DNA of 32,150 bases, taken from positions 1 through 32,150 of the forward strand of contig CAYFMH010000011.1 of the NCBI GenBank assembly GCA_964344165.1, given 5' to 3'. The position numbers and the translations under genes are program-made. The DNA comes from CAYFMH01 sp964344165 (GTDB taxonomy: Bacteria; Patescibacteriota; Gracilibacteria; UBA4473). Below, piece after piece: positions 22,489 through 29,996 of the stretch (its first letter is position 1; each line of letters starts with the position of its first letter). Below the pieces are notes generated by a model. That model was not told the DNA's origin and did not search any database. It saw only the letters and a list, made by a program, of their open reading frames with translations.

Positions 22489-23118
22489 ATGTCTCTTTTT
22501 AAAAATCGTGTTGAAGCAGGGAAGGTATTGGCTCAAGAATTGATTCGTTTGGAGGATAATCATGAGGTGATAGTTGTTGGCTTACCTCGGGGAGGTGTGG
22601 TGTTAGCAGCTGAGATAGCGAAAAGACTGCATCTTCCCCTTGATGTTATTGTGCCTCGAAAGATCGGAGCTCCCGGAAATGATGAATTTGCTATTGGAGC
22701 GATTACGGAAGAAGGTACTCTAGCTCTGGATGAAGGTATATGTCATCAGCTTTCAGTTCCGCAATCTTATATTGATAGAGAAAAAACAAAAGAGCAAAAA
22801 GAAGCCTTGCGCCGATTGAAAGTTTATCGTGGAAACAAATTACCTTTGGATTTGCTGGGAAAGATAGTCATCATCGTTGATGATGGAATAGCCACGGGAG
22901 CAACAATGCTGGCGGCTATTCATTCAGCTCGAATAAAAGGCACAAAAAAGGTAATAGTCGCTGTTCCCGTAGGAGCAAAAGATTCTTTGGGGAAAATAAA
23001 AGAAGTGGCCGATGAAATCGTTTGTTTAGCAACACCTGAACCTTTTTATGGCGTTGGAATGTTTTATGAACAGTTTGATCAAACGACAGATGAAGAAGTT
23101 ATAGAATGTTTGTCGTAA
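22489..23118 (+). CDS. Phosphoribosyltransferase family protein
   Basis: 209 residues. The PRPP-binding loop is VIIVDDGIATGATMLAAI (about 126-143). GLPRGGVVLAAEIAKRL near the start and PRKIGAPGNDEFAIGAITEEG match the COG1926-type predicted phosphoribosyltransferases often found beside small heat-shock and stress genes on mobile elements. The substrate base is unknown. It follows hsp20 by 46 bases. Confidence 0.9.
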   Translation: MSLFKNRVEAGKVLAQELIRLEDNHEVIVVGLPRGGVVLAAEIAKRLHLPLDVIVPRKIGAPGNDEFAIGAITEEGTLALDEGICHQLSVPQSYIDREKTKEQKEALRRLKVYRGNKLPLDLLGKIVIIVDDGIATGATMLAAIHSARIKGTKKVIVAVPVGAKDSLGKIKEVADEIVCLATPEPFYGVGMFYEQFDQTTDEEVIECLS

Positions 23119-23163
23119 TTTTTTTGTGAATAACTAAGCTCTTCTATTTCTCAATTTCTAACT

Positions 23164-23355
23164 ATGACAAAAATTGAAAAATCAGTTCTCACCTGTCCAC
23201 ATTGCAAGCATATACAGAAAGCCGAAATTCCTGTAGACGCCTGTCAGTACTTCTATAAGTGTAAGAACTGCCAACAAATAATTAAACCAAAAGATGGAGA
23301 TTGTTGTGTGTTTTGCAGTTATGGAAGTCGAAAATGTTTCACGGCTGAAAAATAA
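23164..23355 (+). CDS. GDCCVFCSYG family zinc-ribbon-like small protein
   Basis: 63 residues with nine Cys: CPHC, C, CKNC, then the hallmark GDCCVFCSYGSRKC. This short family is commonly found next to metal-transport genes of the MerT/MerC type. Metal binding is a safe inference; the role is not established. The next gene encodes a MerC-like membrane protein, in line with that. Confidence 0.85.
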   Translation: MTKIEKSVLTCPHCKHIQKAEIPVDACQYFYKCKNCQQIIKPKDGDCCVFCSYGSRKCFTAEK

Positions 23356-23380
23356 TTTATATTTCTTAATTCCTTCTATC

Positions 23381-23767
23381 ATGAAAAACGAAAATATTTC
23401 TACTACCGGTGCGGTTGGAAGCGTTCTAGGAATTGCTGTTTGCCCATTGTGCCTTCCTTTTTCTGCCACATTACTTTCTTCTCTTGGGATTGGAGTCGTT
23501 ATTCCTTTTTGGCCGCTAATTATCGGACTCTTTTTTCTTTTGGCCGTGATTGGGTTTGTTAGGAGCTTTCAAGTGCATAAAAAAATCATTCCCTTGATTT
23601 TGCTTATATTAGGTGGAATTGTTCTTTATGTAGGACGTTATGTAGTTGGCATGGATTCTGTTTGGATCACCGGTGCGGTGTTTATTGTTTCTGCAGTAGT
23701 GGCAAATCATCGTGCAGGAAAAAATTTGTCCAAAGAATGTAAAAATTTAAAAAATGCTCCTCGATAA
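23381..23767 (+). CDS. MerC/MerT-like small membrane protein
   Basis: 128 residues from the ATG at 23381; upstream codons in the frame overlap the previous gene and are not needed. There are four hydrophobic segments. The first holds a Cys pair, AVCPLCLPFSATLLSSLGIG, as in mercury/metal uptake proteins of the MerC/MerT group. The end carries one more Cys (KEC). Transport of a thiophilic metal or a related membrane redox role is inferred. It overlaps the methyltransferase gene by 14 bases. Confidence 0.7.
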   Translation: MKNENISTTGAVGSVLGIAVCPLCLPFSATLLSSLGIGVVIPFWPLIIGLFFLLAVIGFVRSFQVHKKIIPLILLILGGIVLYVGRYVVGMDSVWITGAVFIVSAVVANHRAGKNLSKECKNLKNAPR

Positions 23768-24359
23768 ATTCAATTTCTGGCTTATAAATACTCCAATTCG
23801 TGCGTTCTTTCAAGAACAGATCGAGATCAAGCGTATGCGTAAATATTCAGATTTAAAGCCGAGGAAAAAAGTGTTGGAAATTGGGTGCGGAGATGGAGTG
23901 GGGGCGAGATTGATTAAGAAATACTTCCAACCCAAAGTGATCCATGCCAATGACATTGATCCGAAAATGATCTACATTGCCAAGAAAAAAGTGAAGGATA
24001 ATGTGATCTTTTTTCAGGTAGCAGATGCCACAAATCTACCTTTTGAGGATGGTTCGTTTGATGCGGTTTTTGATTTTGACTCTATTCATCATATCGAGGA
24101 TTGGCGGAAGTGCCTGCAGGAGATAAAACGTGTACTGAAACCGAGAGGGGAAGTGATTTTAGAAGATCATTCTATTGAGACTTATTCTGATACATTCATA
24201 GGAAGATTGTGCCGAAAAATAATGGATCATCCGTATGAAACTATGTATACTCGTGAAGAGTTCTTTGTGGAATTGGAAAAAATAGGGTTCAAGATTCGCA
24301 CAAAAAAAATCTGCAAAGATTTTAATTTGATTTATTTTTTGGTTATAGGCCAAAAATAA
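23754..24359 (+). CDS. Class I SAM-dependent methyltransferase
   Basis: 201 residues. SAM-binding motif I is VLEIGCGDGVGARL (about 40-53). HANDIDPKMI is motif II, FDAVFDFDSIHHIEDW motif III/IV, and RVLKPRGEVILEDHS motif V. It belongs to the broad Methyltransf_11 group and the substrate cannot be assigned. Being in an operon with a metal-type membrane protein it could act on a quinone, a lipid or a thiol/metalloid, but nothing decides between them. Confidence 0.9.
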   Translation: MLLDKFNFWLINTPIRAFFQEQIEIKRMRKYSDLKPRKKVLEIGCGDGVGARLIKKYFQPKVIHANDIDPKMIYIAKKKVKDNVIFFQVADATNLPFEDGSFDAVFDFDSIHHIEDWRKCLQEIKRVLKPRGEVILEDHSIETYSDTFIGRLCRKIMDHPYETMYTREEFFVELEKIGFKIRTKKICKDFNLIYFLVIGQK

Positions 24360-24365
24360 TTTTTT

Positions 24366-24710
24366 ATTACTTCATCAAAAAACATCATAAAAATAGGAAT
24401 TATCATTACTCAAGCAAATCCTGAAACTGTATGGAATACTTTCCGCTTAGCGAATTTTTCAATCAAGCAAGGAGATATAGTTGAGATCTTTCTAATAGGA
24501 GAAGGGGTAAAGTATGAAATGAATAGTTCAGAAAAATTCAATATTCAAGAACAAGTAGTAGAATTTTTAAAATCAGATAAAGCAAAAATTATGGCATGCG
24601 GTACTTGCTTGAAATTGAGAGATCAGGAAGCCACTAATACTTGCCCCATAAATACAATGAGCGATTTGTATGCACTTGTTCACGAGTGCGACAAAATATT
24701 AACTTTTTGA
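24366..24710 (+). CDS. DsrE-like protein without a standard start codon
   Basis: The frame opens right after the methyltransferase stop and has no ATG, GTG or TTG before residue MNSSEK (24519). Yet the protein-like sequence clearly begins earlier: KIGIIITQANPETVWNTFRLANFS is the first strand and helix of the DsrE/DsrF fold. MACGTCLKLRDQE carries the expected Cys pair and the end is TSC-like CPINTMSDLYALV. Translation would need ATT (24366), ATC (24384) or ATA (24387), or coupling from the upstream stop. Otherwise the gene lost its ATG. The role would be sulfur/thiol relay. Confidence 0.7.
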   Translation: MTSSKNIIKIGIIITQANPETVWNTFRLANFSIKQGDIVEIFLIGEGVKYEMNSSEKFNIQEQVVEFLKSDKAKIMACGTCLKLRDQEATNTCPINTMSDLYALVHECDKILTF

Positions 24711-24723
24711 TCAATTTAATAAT

Positions 24724-24752
24724 TTGACTTTCAAGTACAAGCACACTACATT
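24724..24752 (+). promoter_or_regulatory. Outward-facing promoter at the right end of the element
   Basis: TTGACT (24724-24729), 17-bp spacer, TACATT (24747-24752). It reads toward attR. In the integrated state it transcribes the tRNA 3' half. In the excised circle it would read through the joined ends into integrase 1. Confidence 0.65.
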
Positions 24753-24772
24753 TCCTTTGCTATTTAAATTTC

Positions 24773-24785
24773 GGAAGTGGTTCTC
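24773..24785 (+). repeat. Second copy of an attL-adjacent 13-mer
   Basis: GGAAGTGGTTCTC, identical to 15124-15136 at the left end, where it overlaps the attachment core. It lies 86 bases inside attR. It may be an arm site for an integrase or the trace of an earlier recombination. Confidence 0.65.
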
Positions 24786-24826
24786 ATTTTTAGAGAAGTA
24801 TTACAAAAAATAAGTCGAAGAATCCC

Positions 24827-24865
24827 TTTTGTAGAAATACAAAACTTGTCATTCACAAAGTGTGA
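24827..24865. other. Right-end hairpins of the element
   Basis: TTTTGTA-GAAA-TACAAAA (24827-24844) and TCACA-AAG-TGTGA (24853-24865). The second ends 5 bases before the attR core. These are likely protein-binding sites for integration or excision. The spacer 24711-24870 holds no gene. Confidence 0.5.
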
Positions 24866-24870
24866 TAAAT

Positions 24871-24915
24871 ATGGTAAGGAAGGGGTCTCGAGTTCAAATC
24901 TCGATGGTGGCTCCA
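24871..24915 (+). pseudogene. tRNA-Thr 3' half with attR core
   Basis: Core ATGGTAAGGAAG (24871-24882), variable loop, T-stem TCGAG / CTCGA with loop TTCAAAT, acceptor strand TGGTGGC (24905-24911), discriminator T and CCA. TGGTGGC complements the GCCACCA at 15087. The 5' part is absent here, so this fragment cannot make a tRNA alone. A T-rich tract follows, probably the old tRNA terminator. Confidence 0.92.
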
Positions 24916-24935
24916 TTTTTTTATCACAAAAAGCC

Positions 24936-24963
24936 TTTACAAAAATCTGTTTTTCATTATAAT
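24936..24963 (+). promoter_or_regulatory. Leaderless-type promoter of the 761-residue gene
   Basis: TTTACA (24936-24941), 16-bp spacer, perfect TATAAT (24958-24963), then exactly 7 bases to the ATG at 24971. Transcription should start at or next to the A of the start codon. Confidence 0.8.
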
Positions 24964-24970
24964 AAAATAA

Positions 24971-27256
24971 ATGAAATTTATATCTCACTATCAAAACTTA
25001 GAATCTTTGTGTCAAAGGAAGGGAAGATTTATCTTTTTGGAAAACCAAGACGATCTGGATTCCCGCCCAGATATAGATGAGAGAAGACATTTTAATGAAA
25101 TTTTGGATGATATTTTTTCTCAGTTTTCTGCGGGACCAGAAGAAGGGGCCGAAAGACAATGGTTTAAGCAATTACAAGAAAAAATTGAAGAAAAAGCGGT
25201 CATGAAAGTAAAACGAGGTTTTTCGATCATGTATCCTCGTTATGCAAATACGAGGAATGAAGTAGCTCAAACAGAATTAAAACTACGGGCTGAAAATGTC
25301 GTAGAAAAATTTCGTTTTCTGATACCAGATATTCCAGAACCAGACGGAGTCCAATCTCTCAGATCAAATTACCAAAGACTTTTTCAACCTTATCTTCAAG
25401 CCATCAGGCACTACGAAAATGAACATCAACTTTCTCTCCAAGGAACAGAATCTACCAAAAATGGATTTTCAGGTCTTAATAGTGTTTTTATGGCTCCGCA
25501 AAATAACGGAGACCGATTGACCTTTCAACCGGGAATGAATGAAGACGCTATAAATTGGCTTCGGAACAATTATTATAGTTTTCAGGCGGATGAAAATGGA
25601 GCGGTAGTCGTCTGGCAAAATGGTCATGCCCTCAGCCGAATAACAGGAGGGATAAAAGCCATTTATCCTATTATTTTAAATGGCGAAGTGAAGGGAATTA
25701 TTACTATTGATGGAGATGGGGATGTGGCTTCTCGTTTTGAGCAAGGGGCCATGCATTTTGTTTCCGAAGGAGTAGAACGAGAACGACCGATTATAAAATT
25801 GGATAACACCGGGGAATACGAAAAGGTAAAAAAAGTAGAATTTGATATTCTGGAAGAGGAAGGGCGACGAAGGAATCTAGTAAGCCGAAATGGAAATGCC
25901 GGAGAAAACCAAATAAGCTATCCATCAGAAGGAGCTGCTGAGCAACCGCCGGCCCCAGTCACTCAAGCAGTAGAAACCACCACTCGAGCTCGAGTAGGCG
26001 AAGAAATCCAAGAACCTACACCACCAGAAGAAAGTCCTGACGATGAAGGCCCAGCGGATTCAGGACCGGAGGGGCCAGAAGATGTTCCCCCTCCTGAACC
26101 ACCCCCCGAACCAGAACCACCAAGTGATGACTCTGGTGGAGCAGCCGTCGTACCAGAACCAGAGGGAGGATCCCCAGATGATGGAGCCCCATCAGATTCA
26201 GGATCTGAAGGCTTAGTAGACGTTCCTCCTCCTGAACCAGAATCACCAGAAGGCGGACCAACTGACGGAGACGCTGCCGCAAAAATGGAAAGTGATGAAG
26301 AAAAAAGAAACAAAGAACTAGAAAAATTCAAAGAACAAATAGAATTCCTTAATGATGAAAAAGATAAAAATTTAAAAAAAGCACTTCATGGAGTATTAGA
26401 TGATATTAAAGAAATCAAAGTAGAAAATAAGAAGGTAAAAACTTTTGAAATCCATGGAATTCATTTTAAAGAGGGGGTCAGCAGCAAAAAAAGAAATCAT
26501 TTACGAACCATTATTAATTTCGTAGAAGAAGATGAAAACAAGAAAGTAGGAAATAAATGTAGTGGAGGGTTAAGAAAAATTTCTATAAAAAACTTCAAAG
26601 TATATCGGATTATTTTTAACCCGGATTCTTTATTTGGAAACAGAAAAAAAGTGCTACTAGAAGGCTGCTTCCCAAAAAGAAACTTTGAAGTTTGGTTTTA
26701 TAAAAATAGAAAAGAAACTCCAAAACATGTGAATTTTGATGAAACTACTGGACAATGGACCGCTGTCCCACTACACAAAAAAGGAAAAAGACGTCCTATT
26801 TTTGGTGTAGAAAAAAAAGAAGAAAAAGGTTATAGAGCTGATTTTATCTACGAACAAAAAAAATCCTCTCCAAAAGTAGTGGTCAAAGATGTTTCAATGG
26901 CTGTTGAGGCAACTCTGGCTGAATTTGATTATCAAGCAGACCAGATCGATAAAATAAATTCGGAAGAAATCGAAGAAATTTTAAAAGCAAACAATATCGA
27001 AATTCCAGAAAATATAAAATCACACCTCACTGGTTTCCAAAGAACTAAATCAGAAAAAATCATCATCCATCTTTCTGGGAAATTTGATGATAAAGTAAAA
27101 AGCTACGATTTCACCCAAATAAAAGGAGTTAACAAAATTGTCATTGATAAACAAGGGGAAAAAGGTCCTTTCGAAATCACCTTCAATGAATCTGGAGAAG
27201 CTTCTTGTGAAGGAAACAAGATCGAAAGCTATGATGGAACTTTCCACCAGGCTTAA
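24971..27256 (+). CDS. Large protein of unknown function with Pro/Glu-rich middle (761 aa)
   Basis: No recognised family, no signal peptide and no membrane segment. Residues 1-110 are charged and helical. Residues 180-270 look like a folded domain (FSGLNSVFMAPQNNG, GIITIDGDGD). Residues about 320-435 are a low-complexity Pro/Glu/Asp/Ser linker containing two copies of a GP/AP-DSG-EG--DVPPPEP unit. Residues 440-761 are Lys/Glu-rich with repeated strand-like parts (SGKFDDKVKSYDF near the end). The last 4 bases overlap the convergent pyrophosphatase gene. It is the first host gene right of the element. Confidence 0.8.
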   Translation: MKFISHYQNLESLCQRKGRFIFLENQDDLDSRPDIDERRHFNEILDDIFSQFSAGPEEGAERQWFKQLQEKIEEKAVMKVKRGFSIMYPRYANTRNEVAQTELKLRAENVVEKFRFLIPDIPEPDGVQSLRSNYQRLFQPYLQAIRHYENEHQLSLQGTESTKNGFSGLNSVFMAPQNNGDRLTFQPGMNEDAINWLRNNYYSFQADENGAVVVWQNGHALSRITGGIKAIYPIILNGEVKGIITIDGDGDVASRFEQGAMHFVSEGVERERPIIKLDNTGEYEKVKKVEFDILEEEGRRRNLVSRNGNAGENQISYPSEGAAEQPPAPVTQAVETTTRARVGEEIQEPTPPEESPDDEGPADSGPEGPEDVPPPEPPPEPEPPSDDSGGAAVVPEPEGGSPDDGAPSDSGSEGLVDVPPPEPESPEGGPTDGDAAAKMESDEEKRNKELEKFKEQIEFLNDEKDKNLKKALHGVLDDIKEIKVENKKVKTFEIHGIHFKEGVSSKKRNHLRTIINFVEEDENKKVGNKCSGGLRKISIKNFKVYRIIFNPDSLFGNRKKVLLEGCFPKRNFEVWFYKNRKETPKHVNFDETTGQWTAVPLHKKGKRRPIFGVEKKEEKGYRADFIYEQKKSSPKVVVKDVSMAVEATLAEFDYQADQIDKINSEEIEEILKANNIEIPENIKSHLTGFQRTKSEKIIIHLSGKFDDKVKSYDFTQIKGVNKIVIDKQGEKGPFEITFNESGEASCEGNKIESYDGTFHQA

Positions 27257-27783
27257 GCGTGCTTCTTCTTAAACTCCTCTGCACACTCTTTGAGAAAATC
27301 CATCGCTTCTAATCGGCCTTTCGTCCGAAGGACTTTTACTTCTTTTCCCGGTTCTCGATCTTTGTAGTGCTCGAGAAACCATTCGAGATTAGCCACGATC
27401 TCGGCATCGAGATCTCCAATATCTTTACAGTGGGCATAATCACTGTGCCCCTCTGGGACCCCGAGGATCTTGTGATCGAGCTCTCCCGTATCATCCATCT
27501 CGATGATCCCGACAATCCGGATCGGCACCACGACTCCTGGCTGAAAAGATTCATTGGCGATCACAATCACATCCATCGGATCATTGTCATACTTGTTCCA
27601 AGACTGCGGAAAAAATCCATAATTCTGTGGGTACTCCACCGGCGTCCGAAACACTCGATCCACAAAGATCGTGTTATATTTTTCATTAAACTCATACTTC
27701 ACACTCGATTTTTTGGGGATCTCAATCACCGCATGATAGATCCCCTCATCCGCTTCCAACGGCAAGTCCATAAATAAATTCAT
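27253..27783 (-). CDS. ppa: Inorganic pyrophosphatase (family I)
   Basis: Hydrolyses pyrophosphate and so pulls biosynthetic reactions forward. Residues of the active site are visible: Glu21, Lys30, Tyr56, the DNDPMDV cluster (Asp66, Asp68, Asp71) and Asp103 in GELDHKILGV. The length of 176 residues is typical. ATG at 27783; TAATTT lies 7 bases upstream of it, a possible leaderless -10 without a clear -35. Confidence 0.97.
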   Translation of the reverse strand: MNLFMDLPLEADEGIYHAVIEIPKKSSVKYEFNEKYNTIFVDRVFRTPVEYPQNYGFFPQSWNKYDNDPMDVIVIANESFQPGVVVPIRIVGIIEMDDTGELDHKILGVPEGHSDYAHCKDIGDLDAEIVANLEWFLEHYKDREPGKEVKVLRTKGRLEAMDFLKECAEEFKKKHA

Positions 27784-27992
27784 TTTTTAAAAATTAGGAA
27801 ATAACGACACCGATTCTATTATTCGACCGTTTTCCGTCAAGATAGTCTAAATTTTCAATAAAGATCTTTTCCGCGATTTTTATTTACAAAGGATGTTCCT
27901 CTTCTGCTCCTCTGATAAGGGGAGATACTAAGGAGTGTAATTTGGAAGAGGGGTTTGGGAGGCTAGGTGGGGTATGAAAAAATACTCCTTTT
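27784..27992. other. Spacer with G-rich tract and terminator-like hairpin
   Basis: No gene. AAGGAGT (27930-27936) and ACTCCTT (27984-27990) could pair before a short T run on the plus strand. Between them is a G-rich tract (27950-27972) with runs of 4, 3, 2, 2 and 4 G that might form a two-layer quadruplex. No plus-strand gene lies directly before it. Confidence 0.35.
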
Positions 27993-28271
27993 TTACCGAA
28001 ACAACTTAATCAACTTCACACTATCCATCGCTCCAGACACTATCTCACATGCACACCCAAACTCCTTCCCGAAAAATTTCACAATTTCTTTATTCGCTTT
28101 GCCTTTTTCTGGCACCGCCGCAATCTTTATTTTCACCGTCTTTTCTGCATCATCCAGAACTTGTACAAATTCATTTTTTGCCGCCCCCGGAGAAATCTTC
28201 GCTCGAAAATAAAAAACATTTTTCACATCCAGCTCCTTTTTTACAAGTTCAAAAAACACCTCTAATTTCAT
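27993..28271 (-). CDS. DUF167 (YggU-like) family protein
   Basis: 92 residues. FRAKISPGAAKNEF, VKIKIAAVPEKGKANKEIVKFFGKEF and CEIVSGAMDSVKLIKL follow the DUF167 pattern (P-A--N, KV-A-PE-GKAN, G--S--K). The function of this small family is not established. It is a single gene between ppa and the DsbA-like gene, all leftward. Confidence 0.88.
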   Translation of the reverse strand: MKLEVFFELVKKELDVKNVFYFRAKISPGAAKNEFVQVLDDAEKTVKIKIAAVPEKGKANKEIVKFFGKEFGCACEIVSGAMDSVKLIKLFR

Positions 28272-28373
28272 CCACTATAAGCTATAAATTAAGAACTAGA
28301 ATTATGGGATTTCAAGTTTTAAATTTCATATTCCGAATTCCGAGTTTCGAGTTCCGCATTCTGAAATCTGCAA
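28272..28373. repeat. Degenerate word repeats between genes
   Basis: Variants of ATTTCAAGTTTTAAATTTC and ATTCCGAATTCCGAGTTTCG, ending in AATCATAAATCTA. The last word is also in the spacer before prs. No promoter is evident. Confidence 0.5.
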
Positions 28374-28934
28374 TCATAAATCTAACAGCTTATCAATCAT
28401 CCCGCTGATCGCAGCCTCTCCGGGCATCCCTGGGATCTTCACATCTTCATTGATGAGGAAAAAAGGCGTCCCCGTCGCTCCCAAAGCCTGTGCCATTTTT
28501 TGATCTTTCAGCACTTTGGTTTTCATCGCTCCGGATTTCCAGCAGGTTTTGAATTCTTCTTCATTGAGTCCTAGATCTCGGGCAGTCCCCATGATATTTT
28601 CTTCTTCATATCGACCAAAATTGCCAAAAAGCGCATCATGAAACGCTCGAAACTTCCCCTGTTTCCGAGCACATTCTGATGCCTCCGCGATGCCAAATGT
28701 TCGAGGCGAAAGTGGAAAATGTCGCTGCTCAACAACAACTTTGTCTCCGTATTTGGCTTCAATTTTTGTGAGCATGTTAGCGGCTTTCTTACAATACCCA
28801 CACCCAAAATCAAAAAATTCGGTGATGTACACCACATCACTTCTATTTGTTTCTGTGGCTACTTCTTCTGTTTTTTCAATTTTTGAACACCCCAGAAGGA
28901 AAAAAGGCACCACAAGCAAAATCAATTTTTTCAT
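28374..28934 (-). CDS. DsbA-like thioredoxin-fold lipoprotein
   Basis: 186 residues. The signal peptide ends in lipobox LLGC (Cys16), so it should be anchored outside the membrane. The active site CGYC (Cys45, Cys48) and the cis-Pro loop GTPFF (Pro157) mark a DsbA/DsbG-type oxidoreductase that makes or shuffles disulfides. TAAATT lies 7 bases before the ATG, a possible leaderless -10. Likely clients here include the Cys-rich lipoprotein at 5963, and the element VKOR could re-oxidise it; both are inference. Confidence 0.92.
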   Translation of the reverse strand: MKKLILLVVPFFLLGCSKIEKTEEVATETNRSDVVYITEFFDFGCGYCKKAANMLTKIEAKYGDKVVVEQRHFPLSPRTFGIAEASECARKQGKFRAFHDALFGNFGRYEEENIMGTARDLGLNEEEFKTCWKSGAMKTKVLKDQKMAQALGATGTPFFLINEDVKIPGMPGEAAISGMIDKLLDL

Positions 28935-28989
28935 TTTTTACAATTTAAATAACACCATAACCGTACCTACGAGAAAACATAAAGTCAAA

Positions 28990-29041
28990 AATTAAACAAA
29001 AATTCCTTCATTGAAGATTAAAGACTAATAATTGAAGATTC
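28990..29041. repeat. Short word repeat
   Basis: TTGAAGATTAAAGACTAATAATTGAAGATT type words directly after the glycosyltransferase stop codon. It belongs to the same class of AT-rich spacer filler as the other intergenic word repeats here. Confidence 0.4.
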
Positions 29042-29042
29042 C

Positions 29043-29861
29043 TCAAAAAATTTCTGGCTTTTTTTTGCATAAGTATTTCCAAAAATACTTCAGCGCCGAA
29101 GAAAGATGAATCCAAAAAGTCTTTTTTTGAATAGCGACAAAAAAGTTACCGCCAGACAATCTTTCAGTTCCATGAAAGGCTGTGGCTTTTTTTATTTTGA
29201 GCACTTTGCGACCCAACTCCCACGTCCGTCGACACAGATCTGTGTCTTCAAGAAAAAGAAAAAATCGTGGATCAAATCCGCCCAATTCGTCTGTAAAAAA
29301 AGATTTCTTCATCACGAGGAAACTCCCCTGCGCCCACTCGACCGGAATGATATCTTTGCTCTTATTTTCTCCATCCTGGAGATAATGACGAGAGGCCGAC
29401 TCGAGCCCAAAAATCCGGTGGGCCAGAAGCCCCCAAAAGCTTGGAAATTTACGAGTGTTGGGCTGTGGTGTTTGGTCTGGATTAAGGAGCTGTGGGACGA
29501 CAATTCCAGCTTTTTCTTCTTTTTCGAGAGCTTGAAACAATCGATCAAAACAGTGTTCAGCCACCTCAATATCAGGATTAACGATGGCCAAGAATTTCCC
29601 ATGCGCTTTTTTGATCCCCACTTCATTTCCCCCGCCAAATCCTACGTTTTTTTCGAGCCGGATAACTTTCACATTCTTCTCTTTTCGAAAAAATTGAAAA
29701 AGCTTCTTGCCTTCGTTTCGAGGAGAGGCATTATCAATAATTATAAACTCAAAATCCCCCTTCGGGGGGAATTTTTTGAGTGACGCAAAAAGACACTTAA
29801 TTTTTTCAGCGCTTCCATAATTTACGGTCACGATAGACAAAAATGGATCTTTCTTCACCAA
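29043..29861 (-). CDS. Glycosyltransferase family 2 (rhamnosyltransferase-like)
   Basis: 272 residues. The GT-A nucleotide-sugar fold starts LSIVTVNYGSAEKI. FIIIDNASPRNEG, KNVGFGGGNEVGIKKAHGKFLAIVNPDIEV (the DxD position is NPD) and GGFDPRFFLFLEDTDLCRRTWELG complete the family pattern seen in rhamnosyl- and related transferases for cell-surface polysaccharide. No other sugar genes are adjacent. The C-terminal basic and aromatic segment may touch the membrane. Confidence 0.92.
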   Translation of the reverse strand: MVKKDPFLSIVTVNYGSAEKIKCLFASLKKFPPKGDFEFIIIDNASPRNEGKKLFQFFRKEKNVKVIRLEKNVGFGGGNEVGIKKAHGKFLAIVNPDIEVAEHCFDRLFQALEKEEKAGIVVPQLLNPDQTPQPNTRKFPSFWGLLAHRIFGLESASRHYLQDGENKSKDIIPVEWAQGSFLVMKKSFFTDELGGFDPRFFLFLEDTDLCRRTWELGRKVLKIKKATAFHGTERLSGGNFFVAIQKKTFWIHLSSALKYFWKYLCKKKPEIF

Positions 29862-29924
29862 ATCAGTTTACAAGCGACGAATTGTTTGTCAAAATGGGGA
29901 CGAATAACAGGTGAAATTGAAAAA

Positions 29925-29996
29925 TTCCAAGCACCAAATTCCAAATTTCAAACAATTTCAAAATCATAAATCTACAATCTAAAATCTACAATCCCA
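29925..29996. repeat. Word repeats directly upstream of prs
   Basis: AATTCCAAGCACCAAATTCC, AAATTTCAAACAATTTC and CTACAATCTAAAATCTAC words run up to the ATG. TACAAT boxes inside them could serve as -10 elements, so the repeat may double as promoter region. Confidence 0.5.

Noticed and set aside
29106..29783. 225-codon plus-strand ORF
   Set aside because: Antisense to the GT2 glycosyltransferase, which has clear motifs; the translation is Phe/Lys-rich and not protein-like.
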